Source: Ramlibacter paludis
GTDB taxonomy: Bacteria; Pseudomonadota; Gammaproteobacteria; Burkholderiales; Burkholderiaceae_C
DNA: 64,000 bases
NCBI RefSeq assembly: GCF_022012305.1
Contig: NZ_JAKLTM010000009.1
Span: forward strand, 1-64,000
Direction of reading: 5' to 3'
Part shown: piece after piece, positions 16,300 to 24,287 of the stretch
Layout: every line of letters starts with the position of its first letter
How positions within the stretch are numbered: position 1 is the first letter of the stretch
Position numbers and translations under genes: made by a program
Notes under the pieces: model-generated
The model's database searches: none
Seen by the model: only the letters and a program-made list of their open reading frames with translations
Told to the model about the DNA's origin: nothing

Positions 16300-17490
16300 A
16301 TGACAACCACCGAGCGTTCCGTGCCGCACTGGGCCGTGGTGCTGGGCGGCCTGCTGTCGCTGGCGGCGGCGATGGGCATCGGTCGCTTTGCCTTCACGCC
16401 GCTGTTGCCGCTGATGGCCCGCGACGGGCAGCTCGGCCTGTCGGCGGGCGGATGGCTGGCGGCGGCCAACTACGTCGGCTACTTCGTCGGCGCCTTGACG
16501 GCGGCGCGGCTGCCGGGCAAGGCGACCCGGCTGGCCGGCGTCGCGCTGCTGCTGACGGCCGCGACCACCGCCGCGATGGCGTGGCCGGGCATGGCGTGGT
16601 GGCTGCTGTTGCGCTTCGCGGCCGGCGTCGCGTCGGCCTGGGTGTTCGTGGCGACCAGCGTGTGGTGCCTTGGCGCGCTGGCGCGCGACGGCAGGCAGGC
16701 CCAGGCAGGGTGGGTGTATGCCGGTGTGGGGACGGGCATCGCCTTGACGGGACTGGTTTGCTGGATCGCGGGCGCGGCCGGCGTGGCAGCACGCGATTTG
16801 TGGGTGGGGCTCGGCGTGCTGGCGCTCGCGCTGATGGTGCCCGTGGTCGGCGTGCTGCTGCGGATGCCGCAAGCCGGGGTTGCCACCCCGGCCTACGGTG
16901 AAGCCGGGCGCGCCGATGCGGAGATGCGTGGGCTGGTCGTTTGCTATGGCTTGATGGGCTTCGGCTACATCCTCCCCGCGACCTTCCTGCCGGCGCTGGC
17001 GCGCAGCGTCGTCGACGACCCGCGGCTGTTCGGTCTGGCCTGGCCATTGTTCGGGGCGACCGCCGCCGCGTCGACGGTGCTGTCCGCATGGATAGTCAGG
17101 CACGCGAGCCGGCTGCAGGTCTGGGCCGTGAGCCAGGCGCTGATGGGCGTGGGCGCGCTGCTGCCCAGCCTGTGGTTGAACGGCGCGACCATCGCGCTGT
17201 CGGCGCTGCTGGTCGGCGGCACCTTCATGGTCATCACGCTGGCCGGCGTGCAGGAGATGCGGGCGCGCGCGCCGCAGCAGGCGGCCCGCCGGGTCGGGCA
17301 AGTGACCGCGGCTTTCGCCTTCGGGCAGATCGCGGGGCCGGTGCTGTCGGCGCTTCTGCTCCAATGGCCGGCGTTGCACGAGCGCGGCCTCGCCCTCGCG
17401 CTGCAAGCCGGCGCGCTGGCCTTGCTGGCCAGCAGCGCCTGGCTCGCGCGCCGTGCCTTTTTCGTTTCCAAGGAGATCGTCCATGCCTGA
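16300..17490 (+). CDS. YbfB/YjiJ-family MFS transporter
   Basis: This 396-residue membrane protein has 12 predicted helices. The N-terminal GIGRFAFTPLLPLMARDGQL segment is characteristic of the YbfB/YjiJ branch of the major facilitator superfamily. Substrates of this group are mostly unknown. An AAGG box precedes the ATG. It overlaps the downstream CMD gene by 8 bp and is divergent from a LysR regulator, suggesting uptake or export tied to that enzyme. In the central cytoplasmic loop, residues 191-199 are encoded by a REP-like palindrome (16871-16896), apparently tolerated because it falls between the two halves of the transporter. Confidence 0.88.
   Translation: MTTTERSVPHWAVVLGGLLSLAAAMGIGRFAFTPLLPLMARDGQLGLSAGGWLAAANYVGYFVGALTAARLPGKATRLAGVALLLTAATTAAMAWPGMAWWLLLRFAAGVASAWVFVATSVWCLGALARDGRQAQAGWVYAGVGTGIALTGLVCWIAGAAGVAARDLWVGLGVLALALMVPVVGVLLRMPQAGVATPAYGEAGRADAEMRGLVVCYGLMGFGYILPATFLPALARSVVDDPRLFGLAWPLFGATAAASTVLSAWIVRHASRLQVWAVSQALMGVGALLPSLWLNGATIALSALLVGGTFMVITLAGVQEMRARAPQQAARRVGQVTAAFAFGQIAGPVLSALLLQWPALHERGLALALQAGALALLASSAWLARRAFFVSKEIVHA
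16871..16896 (-). repeat. REP-like palindrome, family C, inside MFS gene
   Basis: Read on the minus strand, the element has a GTAG head and then GCCGGGGT-GGCA-ACCCCGGC, a perfect 8-bp stem with a 4-base loop. The same 26 bases occur at 21957-21982 between genes. Here it is in frame within the transporter gene and encodes part of the loop between helices 6 and 7. Confidence 0.7.
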
Positions 17491-18082
17491 ATCCACCGTG
17501 CAGGGCTTCGGCCAACCCGGCGGCGAGCGCCTGCCGCTGCCCGCCGACGCCGCCATGACGCCGGCCCAGCGCGCCGCCGCCCAGGCCTTGATCGCCGGTC
17601 CGCGCAAGGGCGTCTACGGCCCGTTCCTGCCGCTGCTGCGCAGCCCCGAACTGCTGGAGCGCATGGCGAAAGTCGGCGAGTACCTGCGCTTCGATTCCGT
17701 GCTCGACGCCCGCATCCGCGAACTGGTGACCTGCGCCGCCGCGCGCCATGTCGGCAACCAGTTCGAGTGGGTGATGCATGCGCCGCTGGCGCGCAAGGGG
17801 GGCGTGGCGGAGGCGACGCTGGAGGCGTTGCGGGCCGGCGCGCGTCCCAAGGGCTTGCCCGTCGAGGAGGAGACCGCGCTGGACTTCACCGCCGAACTGC
17901 TGCGCACCAACGGCAGCAGCGACGTCACTTACGCGGAAACGCTGAAGCAGTTCGGCGAGCAGGGCGTCGTCGAGCTGACGGCGTTGATCGGCTACTTCAC
18001 GATGGTGAACTGGCTGATGAACGTGGCGCGGACGCCAGCACAGCCGAGCGACGAGCCGGGCCTCACCGCGTTCCCGAGTTGA
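17483..18082 (+). CDS. Carboxymuconolactone decarboxylase-family protein
   Basis: This 199-residue protein is of the AhpD/CMD superfamily. The core segment RIRELVTCAAARHVGNQFEW carries the family His and a single Cys instead of the CxxC pair of peroxidases. It therefore resembles gamma-carboxymuconolactone decarboxylase-like enzymes more than AhpD. An AAGGAGA box 6 bp upstream fixes the ATG at 17483, which overlaps the MFS stop by 8 bp. The substrate is unknown; a ring-cleavage product is possible but unproven. Confidence 0.82.
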   Translation: MPESTVQGFGQPGGERLPLPADAAMTPAQRAAAQALIAGPRKGVYGPFLPLLRSPELLERMAKVGEYLRFDSVLDARIRELVTCAAARHVGNQFEWVMHAPLARKGGVAEATLEALRAGARPKGLPVEEETALDFTAELLRTNGSSDVTYAETLKQFGEQGVVELTALIGYFTMVNWLMNVARTPAQPSDEPGLTAFPS

Positions 18083-18207
18083 GCGCGCGTCCACGGAGCC
18101 AGTTCCCCCTCCGCTAGCGGCACCCGGACCGAGCGGAGCATCGCGCAGTCCGGTCCCCCTTGCGGAGAGGATCCGGCTTCGCCGGTCCTCTTCGCACTGA
18201 TCAGAAC

Positions 18208-18239
18208 CACTCTGAAATCGCCCCAGCGATTTCAGAGTG
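18208..18239. repeat. Perfect 14-bp inverted repeat (hairpin)
   Basis: CACTCTGAAATCGC (18208-18221) pairs perfectly with GCGATTTCAGAGTG (18226-18239) around the loop CCCA. There is no U-tract directly after it on the plus strand, so it is not a textbook intrinsic terminator. It could still block read-through between the convergent CMD and kinase genes. Confidence 0.7.
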
Positions 18240-18243
18240 AACC

Positions 18244-18272
18244 AAAAAAAACAGCCACCTTGCGGTGGCTGT
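18244..18272 (-). terminator. Rho-independent terminator for the two-component operon
   Basis: On the minus strand ACAGCCACC-GCAA-GGTGGCTGT forms a perfect 9-bp stem and runs into eight T residues (complement of 18244-18251). It lies 177 bp beyond the kinase stop codon, so the mRNA would carry a long 3' untranslated region. Confidence 0.85.
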
Positions 18273-18448
18273 ATCAAGTCCTTGGAAGGACGTCGTTGGG
18301 AGACTTGAATTCTGGTGTCCGGACGATGCGTGACAGTCAGTCCAATGTAGCGAGGCTGTGCGGTTCAGGCATCACTCATTTGGCGGAGGCATCGTTTTCA
18401 GGACGGGGAAGTCATCTTCTTCACAATCGCCCGCCATGGCGAGAAATG

Positions 18449-19639
18449 TTACATTCGATCACAGGCCAAAGTAAGAACAAAGCATGCACCCCCGCCGGGG
18501 TTCTCCTCGCAGTGCACCTCGCCGTGGTGGCGCGTGGCGATCGACCGGACGAGGGCCAGGCCCAGGCCCACGCTGCCCTCGCGTTCGCTGGCGCCACGCA
18601 GGCGGTAGAAGGGCTCGAAGATGCGTTCGCGCTCGGCTTCCGGCACGCCCGGGCCGCGGTCGCAGACCCGCACTTCCGCTTGGCTGCCCAGGCGCCGCAC
18701 CGTGATCTGCACCGGCCCGTTGCTGTAACGGCGTGCGTTCTCCAGCAGGTTGCGTAACGCCCGGCGCAGCAGCTTGGCGACGCCCTGGACGACCACCGTA
18801 CCCTCACCCTCGGCGACTTCCAGGTCTGCACCGGTCCGCGCCGCCTCCTCTGCGGCCAGCCCTGTGAGGTCCACCGATTCGAAGGTGCCGATGTCGCTGG
18901 CGCGCGCATCGAGCCGGCTGGCCAGCAGGATCTCGTCGACCAGCTGGTCCAGCTCCGCGATGTTGCGGGTGATCTCGGCCCGCGAGCGCTCCGACGGCTC
19001 GGGGTCCATCAGTTCCAGCCCCATGCGGATGCGCGCGAGCGGCGAGCGCAGCTCGTGCGAGGCATTGGCCAGCAGCGAGCGATGCGACTGCACCAGCGTG
19101 TCCACGCGTTCGGCCGCCTGGTTGAAGCGCTGCGCCAGGAAAGCGACTTCGTCGTTCCCGCGCTCGGGCACGCGCACGCTCAAGTCGCCCTCGCCCCAAC
19201 GTTCCACGCCACGGCGCAGGTCTTCCAGCCGCACGGTCAGGCGCCGCACGATGGGATAGCTGCCGATCGCCACGGCCAGGCCCACCATGCCCAGCAGCCA
19301 CAGGAAACCCTGCGGACCGCGCGGCAGCCAGGGCCGGCCGCCCGGACGCTCGCCGGGCGGACGCGGGCGCGGCGGCAACTGCACCGTCACCACCCGGCCG
19401 TCCTTCATCTGCACGTCGAATTCCACGCCCTGGCCCGGCACGCGGGTGGGCCGCACCATGCTCTGGCCGATCACCTCGTCGTTCTGGTCGCGGATGATCA
19501 CCTCGCGCATCGGCGTCTGCTCGGTATTGACGCGCCACAGGTAGCCGACGGCAATGGTGAGCAGGCCCACCGTCACGATGACGGCGAGCCAGATGCGCAG
19601 GTAGAGGGGGAAACGCCAGCCGGCGTTCCAGGCGGTCAT
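18449..19639 (-). CDS. Sensor histidine kinase (EnvZ/RstB type)
   Basis: This 396-residue inner-membrane kinase is the partner of the adjacent OmpR-family regulator. One TM helix lies at about 15-37. A short periplasmic domain ends in a Pro/Arg-rich stretch. A second TM lies near 110-130, then HAMP, HisKA with the phosphoacceptor His in ANASHELRSPLARIRMG, and HATPase with DRGPGVPEAERERIFEPFYR and VGLGLALVR. The response-regulator gene lies 25 bp upstream on the same strand. The signal is not identifiable. Confidence 0.92.
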   Translation of the reverse strand: MTAWNAGWRFPLYLRIWLAVIVTVGLLTIAVGYLWRVNTEQTPMREVIIRDQNDEVIGQSMVRPTRVPGQGVEFDVQMKDGRVVTVQLPPRPRPPGERPGGRPWLPRGPQGFLWLLGMVGLAVAIGSYPIVRRLTVRLEDLRRGVERWGEGDLSVRVPERGNDEVAFLAQRFNQAAERVDTLVQSHRSLLANASHELRSPLARIRMGLELMDPEPSERSRAEITRNIAELDQLVDEILLASRLDARASDIGTFESVDLTGLAAEEAARTGADLEVAEGEGTVVVQGVAKLLRRALRNLLENARRYSNGPVQITVRRLGSQAEVRVCDRGPGVPEAERERIFEPFYRLRGASEREGSVGLGLALVRSIATRHHGEVHCEENPGGGACFVLTLACDRM

Positions 19640-19664
19640 GCAGCCACGGGCGGTTGGTCCTGCG

Positions 19665-20378
19665 TCAGTCCTGCTGCTTGGCGAACACGTAGCCCACGCC
19701 GCGCACCGTGAGGATGCGCTTGGGGTTCTTGGCGTCGGCTTCGATGGCGGCGCGGATGCGGCCCATGTGCACGTCGATGGAGCGGTCGAAGGCTTCCAGC
19801 TCGCGGCCGCGCACGGCCTCCATGATCTGGTCGCGCGTGAGCACGCGGCCCGCGCGCTCGGCCAGCACCACCAGCAGGTCGAACTGGTAGGACGTGAGGT
19901 CGGCCGGCTTGCCGCCCACCGTCACGGTGCGGGCGTCGCGGTCGATCTCCATCGAGCCGAACTTCATGGTCTTGGCCGGCGGCGGCGCGCCTTCGGTGCG
20001 GCGGCGCAGGATGGCGCGGATGCGCGCCAGCAGTTCGCGCGGCTCGAAGGGCTTGGGCAGGTAGTCGTCGGCGCCGAGCTCGAGGCCGACGATGCGGTCC
20101 ATGGGGTCGCCCTTGGCGGTGAGCATCAGCACGGGCACCTTGCCGGTCTCGCCGGGCAGGGCACGCACGCGGCGGCACACTTCGAGGCCGTCGATGTCGG
20201 GAAGCATGAGGTCGAGCACCACCAGGTCGGGCGTGGCGCCGGACGGCGGCTCTTCGAGCAGGTGCAGTCCGGCCTTCGCGTCGGGCGCGTGGGTCACGCC
20301 GAAGCCGGAACGCTCGAGGTACTCACTCACCATCTGCGCGAGGCGGGTGTCGTCTTCGATCATCAGGAGTTGCTGCAT
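19665..20378 (-). CDS. OmpR/PhoB-family response regulator
   Basis: The 237-residue regulator has an N-terminal receiver (MIEDDTRL acidic pocket, phospho-Asp in VVLDLMLPDIDG, Lys in LPKPFEPREL). A C-terminal OmpR-type winged helix ends with the KRILTVRGVGYVF signature. It is the first gene of a two-gene operon with the kinase. GTAAA direct repeats spaced 10 bp (20466-20480) lie in the upstream divergent region and could be its binding site. Confidence 0.93.
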   Translation of the reverse strand: MQQLLMIEDDTRLAQMVSEYLERSGFGVTHAPDAKAGLHLLEEPPSGATPDLVVLDLMLPDIDGLEVCRRVRALPGETGKVPVLMLTAKGDPMDRIVGLELGADDYLPKPFEPRELLARIRAILRRRTEGAPPPAKTMKFGSMEIDRDARTVTVGGKPADLTSYQFDLLVVLAERAGRVLTRDQIMEAVRGRELEAFDRSIDVHMGRIRAAIEADAKNPKRILTVRGVGYVFAKQQD

Positions 20379-20465
20379 GGGGTCCGATGGTAATGTTTGG
20401 GCTCCACCACGGGGGCCCTTGCTTTACATAGTGGTCTGACCGCTTCGCCAACGCACGTAGGGCCC

Positions 20466-20480
20466 GTAAAGTTAGGTAAA
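20466..20480 (+). promoter_or_regulatory. Possible OmpR-family regulator direct repeats
   Basis: GTAAA occurs at 20466-20470 and 20476-20480, exactly one helical turn apart. Such spacing is typical of OmpR/PhoB-family half sites. The second copy abuts the ATG of the divergent AMP-ligase gene. The evidence is weak because only two short repeats are present. Confidence 0.25.
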
Positions 20481-21958
20481 TGGCCGTCTCCAATCCGCAG
20501 CCCTCCACGCTCCCCGAGGTCCTGCGCCTGCACCCACCGCAAGCTGAGGCATTGCGCTTCGCGGGTCGCGCGTATACCTACGGCGAACTCGATGCGATGG
20601 CGATGCGCTGCGCTGCGGTCGCGTGGCACGACTGGGGCGTGCGTCCCGGCGACCGGGTGGCCTGGCTGGGTGCCAACCACGTGCTGCAGCTCGCGCTGCT
20701 GTTCGGACTGGCGCGCATCGGGGCGATCCTGCTGCCGCTGAATTTCCGGCTGGCGCCGCCCGAGTGGCAGCGGCTGATCTCCGACTGCACGCCGCGCCAC
20801 CTGGTGCACGACGCCGACTGGGCGCAGGCGGCCAGCGTGCTCGACCTGCAGCTGCATTCCGTCGACGAACTCGCGCAAGCCGCGGGCCGGGAGGTTCCGG
20901 ATCACGCGCGACCCGACGCGGCCGCTTTGCTGGTCTACACGTCGGGCACCACGGGCGGACCCAAGGCCGCGGTGCACACGCAGGCGAACCTGCTGGCCAA
21001 CATGGCGATCGCGGCGCGCACGCAGGAGATGACGCCCGCCGACAGCGTGCTGACGGTGCTGCCGCTGTTCCACGTCGGCGGGCTGTGCATCCAGACGCTG
21101 CCCGCGCTGCTGGTTGGCGCGCCCGTGCTGCTGCATGCGCGCTTCCATCCCGGGGAGACGCTGGAGGCGATCGCGCGCGACCGGCCGACGCTGACCCTGC
21201 AGGTGCCGGCCACGATGCAGGCCTTGATCGCACACCCGCGCTGGTCCGAAACCGAGCTGGGCTGCCTGCGCGCCGTGTGGGCCGGCTCCAGCCTGCTGCC
21301 GGCGCCGCTGGTGCAGGCTTTCCATGCTCGTGGCGTGCCGGTGTGCAACGTCTATGGCGCGACGGAGACCGGCCCGTTCTCCATTGCCCTGCCGCCGGCG
21401 CAGGCCTTCGACCATGTCGGTTCCTGCGGCTGGCCCGCTGCGATGGTGCAAGCGCGCCTCGGTGCGCAATACGGGGATGCCGCGGAACTGCTGGTGCGCG
21501 GGCCGAACGTCGTCGCGCGCTACTGGCCGGACCTGCCCGCCTGCGACGCCGAAGGCTGGTTCGCCACCGGCGACCTCGCGCAGCAAGCCGCCGACGGCAG
21601 TTACAGCATCGTCGGCCGCGCCAAGGACCTGATCATCTCGGGCGGCGAGAACATCCATCCGACGGAGATCGAGCAGGTGCTGGCGGCGCATCCGGCGGTG
21701 GCGGAGTGCGCGGCCTTCGGCTTGCCGGACGAGCGCTGGGGCGAGCTGGTGGCGGTGGCGGTGGTGTTGCGCTCGGCGGCGGAGGAAGCCGAATTGACGG
21801 CTTATCTCGCCGGGCGGTTGGCCCGCTTCAAGTTGCCGCGCCGTTGGGTGTGGATGGAGGCCTTGCCGAAGACGGCCTTGGGGAAGGTGCAGCGCGGGGT
21901 GTTGGCGGAGCAAGCCGCGGTTCCTGCGTCACCACGGCCTACGAAATCCGGCGGCTAA
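20480..21958 (+). CDS. AMP-dependent acyl-CoA synthetase/ligase
   Basis: This 492-residue adenylate-forming enzyme activates a carboxylic acid as acyl-AMP, then acyl-CoA. Motifs appear in the usual order: P-loop-like YTSGTTGGPKAA near residue 155, YGATETGP near 290, GWFATGDLA, the hinge GRAKDLIISGGENIHPTE, and the C-terminal lysine in PKTALGKVQR. Its length fits short or aromatic acid ligases as well as fatty-acid ligases, and the substrate is not evident. The last codons (around AAVPASPRPTK) run through a family A REP-like element at 21914-21942. The C-terminal tail may therefore be a recent extension. Confidence 0.87.
   Translation: MAVSNPQPSTLPEVLRLHPPQAEALRFAGRAYTYGELDAMAMRCAAVAWHDWGVRPGDRVAWLGANHVLQLALLFGLARIGAILLPLNFRLAPPEWQRLISDCTPRHLVHDADWAQAASVLDLQLHSVDELAQAAGREVPDHARPDAAALLVYTSGTTGGPKAAVHTQANLLANMAIAARTQEMTPADSVLTVLPLFHVGGLCIQTLPALLVGAPVLLHARFHPGETLEAIARDRPTLTLQVPATMQALIAHPRWSETELGCLRAVWAGSSLLPAPLVQAFHARGVPVCNVYGATETGPFSIALPPAQAFDHVGSCGWPAAMVQARLGAQYGDAAELLVRGPNVVARYWPDLPACDAEGWFATGDLAQQAADGSYSIVGRAKDLIISGGENIHPTEIEQVLAAHPAVAECAAFGLPDERWGELVAVAVVLRSAAEEAELTAYLAGRLARFKLPRRWVWMEALPKTALGKVQRGVLAEQAAVPASPRPTKSGG
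21914..21942 (-). repeat. REP-like palindrome, family A, at 3' end of the ligase gene
   Basis: On the minus strand the GTAG head is followed by GCCGTGGT, a loop and ACCGCGGC. It lies within the last 15 codons of the ligase gene and is the first of three elements clustered over 124 bp (21914-22037). Confidence 0.65.
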
Positions 21959-21982
21959 GCCGGGGTTGCCACCCCGGCCTAC
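21957..21982 (-). repeat. REP-like palindrome, family C
   Basis: This is an exact 26-base match to the copy inside the MFS gene at 16871-16896: minus-strand GTAG head, perfect GCCGGGGT/ACCCCGGC stem. It overlaps the ligase stop codon and is the middle element of the cluster. Confidence 0.75.
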
Positions 21983-22007
21983 GGTTCGGCGGATTCGCGA
22001 GCCCATC

Positions 22008-22037
22008 GTAGGCCGTGGTGAGGAACGAACCGCGGCT
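22008..22037 (+). repeat. REP-like palindrome, family A
   Basis: This family A copy on the plus strand (GTAG, GCCGTGGT, loop, ACCGCGGC) faces the inverted copy at 21914-21942. The cluster lies between the convergent ligase and ampG genes and could end both transcripts. Confidence 0.7.
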
Positions 22038-22048
22038 CCCCCGCGCCG

Positions 22049-23422
22049 TCACCCGTTCGCCGTCGTCCCGTGCCGCCCCTGGATCTTCCACAGCACCAGG
22101 ATCAGCAACAGCGGCGGAATCGCCGTCAGCCCGGTCGCGAGGAAGGCGGTCGCATAAGCCCCCAGCAGCCCGTAGCTCGGCGTGAGCGTATCCACCGCCA
22201 CGCCCGAGAAGCCCTTCAACAGCTTGCCCAGGATCGCGTACGTGGACGACAGCATGGCGTACTGCGTCGCCGTGTAGCCCAGGCTGGTCAGGCTGGACAT
22301 GTAGGTCACCAGCGCCACGCCGGCAAAGGACTGCGCGAAGGAGTCCAGCGACATCACCACCGCGAAGGTCACCGAGTCGACGTGCAAGGCAAGCAGCGCG
22401 AACGCGCAGGTGCCTATGCCTTCCAGGATCAGCCCGACCACCAGCGTGGGCAGCATGCCGATGCGGATCGCGCACAGGCCCGCCGCCGCCAGCCCGACGA
22501 AGGTGGCGACCAGGCCGAAGGAGCCGCGCACGAGCGCCACCGTGTCCTTGCTGATGCCCAGGTCGTGGTAGTAGGGGTTGTACATCGGCCCCATGATGAA
22601 GTCGGGCAGCCGGTACAGCGCCACCATCAGCAGGATGATCAGGCCCGTGGTCTTGTGCTTGCGGAAGAAGTCGATGAAGGGGCCGAGCAGCGCATCGATC
22701 AGGCCCTTGCGGCTCCACAGCGGCGGCTTGGCGTGCAGCACGGCGTCGGCGCGCTGGGGCTCGAAGGCAAAGAAAGTCGCCACCAGCCCGACCCCCATCA
22801 GCACCGCCATCGCCACGTACGAGAGCTGCCAGCCGACGCGCTCGGCGGCCGCGATGATCGCGGCATCGGTGACCAGCAGCGCGATGCGGTAGCCGAGTTG
22901 GGCGGCCGACGTCATCAGCCCGACTTCCTCCGAATCGTCCGCGGCCTCGATGCGCCAGGCGTCGATCGCGATGTCCTGCGTGGCGGACGCGAAGGCGACC
23001 AACAGCGCGAGCGCGCCGATGACGACCAGTCCCGGTGTCACGCCCACCAGCGCCATGCCGAGCAGCCCGATGGCGACCAGGATCTGGCAGAACATCATCC
23101 AGCCGCGCCGCCGCCCGAGTTTGCCGAGGATGGGCACGTCGAGCCGGTCGACCAGCGGCGACCAGTACACCTTGAACGCGTAGGCGAAGCCCACCCAGGA
23201 GATGAAGCCGATTGCCTTGAGGCTGGTGCCTTCGTCGCGCAGCCAGTAGCCGAAGGTGTTGGCGGTGAGCAGGAAGGGCAGTCCCGACGAGAAGCCGAGG
23301 GCCAGCATCACCGCGACCTTGGGCTGGCGCAGTTCGCGCAGCACCTGCAGGGCGGATCTCTTCTTGCGGGGAGGGGGATCGGCAGGCGCCGTCTGAGCTG
23401 TGTTGGCGGTAGGGTCTGACAT
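22049..23422 (-). CDS. ampG: AmpG-family muropeptide MFS permease
   Basis: This 457-residue protein has 12 or more TM helices. AmpG imports GlcNAc-anhydromuropeptides for cell-wall recycling and indirectly controls beta-lactamase induction. Typical AmpG segments are LGFSSGLPFLLTANTFGYWL at helix 1, the KVYWSPLVDRLDVP loop and SATQDIAIDAWRIE. I chose the ATG giving MSDPTAN; no strong Shine-Dalgarno is visible. The first 25 residues are a polar Pro-rich tail. It is divergent from the M48 protease gene, with 31 bp between starts. Confidence 0.88.
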   Translation of the reverse strand: MSDPTANTAQTAPADPPPRKKRSALQVLRELRQPKVAVMLALGFSSGLPFLLTANTFGYWLRDEGTSLKAIGFISWVGFAYAFKVYWSPLVDRLDVPILGKLGRRRGWMMFCQILVAIGLLGMALVGVTPGLVVIGALALLVAFASATQDIAIDAWRIEAADDSEEVGLMTSAAQLGYRIALLVTDAAIIAAAERVGWQLSYVAMAVLMGVGLVATFFAFEPQRADAVLHAKPPLWSRKGLIDALLGPFIDFFRKHKTTGLIILLMVALYRLPDFIMGPMYNPYYHDLGISKDTVALVRGSFGLVATFVGLAAAGLCAIRIGMLPTLVVGLILEGIGTCAFALLALHVDSVTFAVVMSLDSFAQSFAGVALVTYMSSLTSLGYTATQYAMLSSTYAILGKLLKGFSGVAVDTLTPSYGLLGAYATAFLATGLTAIPPLLLILVLWKIQGRHGTTANG

Positions 23423-23453
23423 GCTGGCAGGGGATTGTTTGTAGTATTCAACC

Positions 23454-24287
23454 ATGTGCCAGCTCTGCGATGCGAAACAGACGATCTGGAATGGCCGCCG
23501 GGCCTTCCTCCTGGCGGCGGGTGCCGCTGCTGCCCCGCCCGTGCTGGCGCAGGTGGACGTGGGCCAGTCCTCGCGTTTGCGATCGCTGGTGCCGGCCAAC
23601 GAGCTCGAGGTCGCCGCGGCCCAGCAATACGGCCAACTGCTCGAGCAGGCCCGCGCCAAGCACGCGTTGGCGCCGGAAAGCCATCCGCAGCTGCAGCGGC
23701 TGCGCAAGATCGCGAGCAACCTGATCGCCGACACGCCGCGCTGGAATGAACGCGCGCGCAGCTGGAAGTGGGAGGTGAACCTGATCGGCAGCCAGTCGAT
23801 CAACGCCTTCTGCATGCCGGGCGGCAAGATCGCCTTCTTCACCGGCATCCTCGACAAGCTGCAGCTGAGCGACGACGAGGTGGCGATGGTGATGGGCCAC
23901 GAAATGGCGCACGCGCTGCGCGAGCATGCCCGTGAACGCATTGCCAAGAGCCAGGGAACCGGCGCGCTGCTGTCGCTGGGCGCGGCGCTGTTCGGACTGG
24001 GCCAGCTCGGCGACCTGGCCGCCAACGTCGGCACGCAGCTGCTGACGCTCAAGTTCAGCCGCGACGACGAGGTCGAAGCCGACCTGGTCGGCCTGGAAAT
24101 GGGCGCGCGCGCGGGCTACAACCCGGAAGCGGCCGTGTCCCTGTGGCAGAAGATGGAAAGGGCCGGCGGCGGCGCCAACGGCGGCTTCCTGTCCACGCAC
24201 CCGAGCGGCAGCGATCGCATCAACCGCCTGGAGCAGAACGTGCCGCGCGTGCGCGGCCTGTACCAGCAGGCGGTCGCCCGGCGCTAG
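23454..24287 (+). CDS. M48-family metalloprotease, exported
   Basis: This 277-residue zinc protease has a twin-arginine-like signal (NGRRAFLLAAGAAAAPPVLAQ, residues 13-33). The catalytic HEMAH motif has His149, Glu150 and His153, and the third ligand lies in DDEVEADLVGLEMG. The organisation resembles LoiP/YggG or BepA-type periplasmic proteases without TPR repeats. Such proteins handle outer-membrane protein quality control. The N terminus also contains a CxxC (Cys2, Cys5) before the signal. The stop codon shares the bases CTAG (24284-24287) with the stop of the convergent MBL gene. Confidence 0.88.
   Translation: MCQLCDAKQTIWNGRRAFLLAAGAAAAPPVLAQVDVGQSSRLRSLVPANELEVAAAQQYGQLLEQARAKHALAPESHPQLQRLRKIASNLIADTPRWNERARSWKWEVNLIGSQSINAFCMPGGKIAFFTGILDKLQLSDDEVAMVMGHEMAHALREHARERIAKSQGTGALLSLGAALFGLGQLGDLAANVGTQLLTLKFSRDDEVEADLVGLEMGARAGYNPEAAVSLWQKMERAGGGANGGFLSTHPSGSDRINRLEQNVPRVRGLYQQAVARR

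Larger units (their letters stand above)
18083..18448. other. 366-bp structured intergenic region with no recognisable gene
   Basis: No convincing coding frame is present. The region contains a CCGGAC/GTCCGG pair (18127-18152), an AGAGGATCCGGC/GCCGGTCCTCT hairpin with one bulged T (18163-18190), and a perfect 14-bp stem with a 4-base loop at 18208-18239. The minus-strand terminator at 18244-18272 comes next, followed by a small GTCCTT/AAGGAC hairpin at 18278-18291. The stretch 18292-18448 shows nothing I recognise. It separates the CMD gene from the convergent kinase gene. Confidence 0.6.

Noticed and set aside
18278-18291. Hairpin next to the terminator as part of a defined small RNA
   Set aside because: No convincing promoter was found on the minus strand upstream, so a small RNA gene cannot be supported beyond a suggestion.
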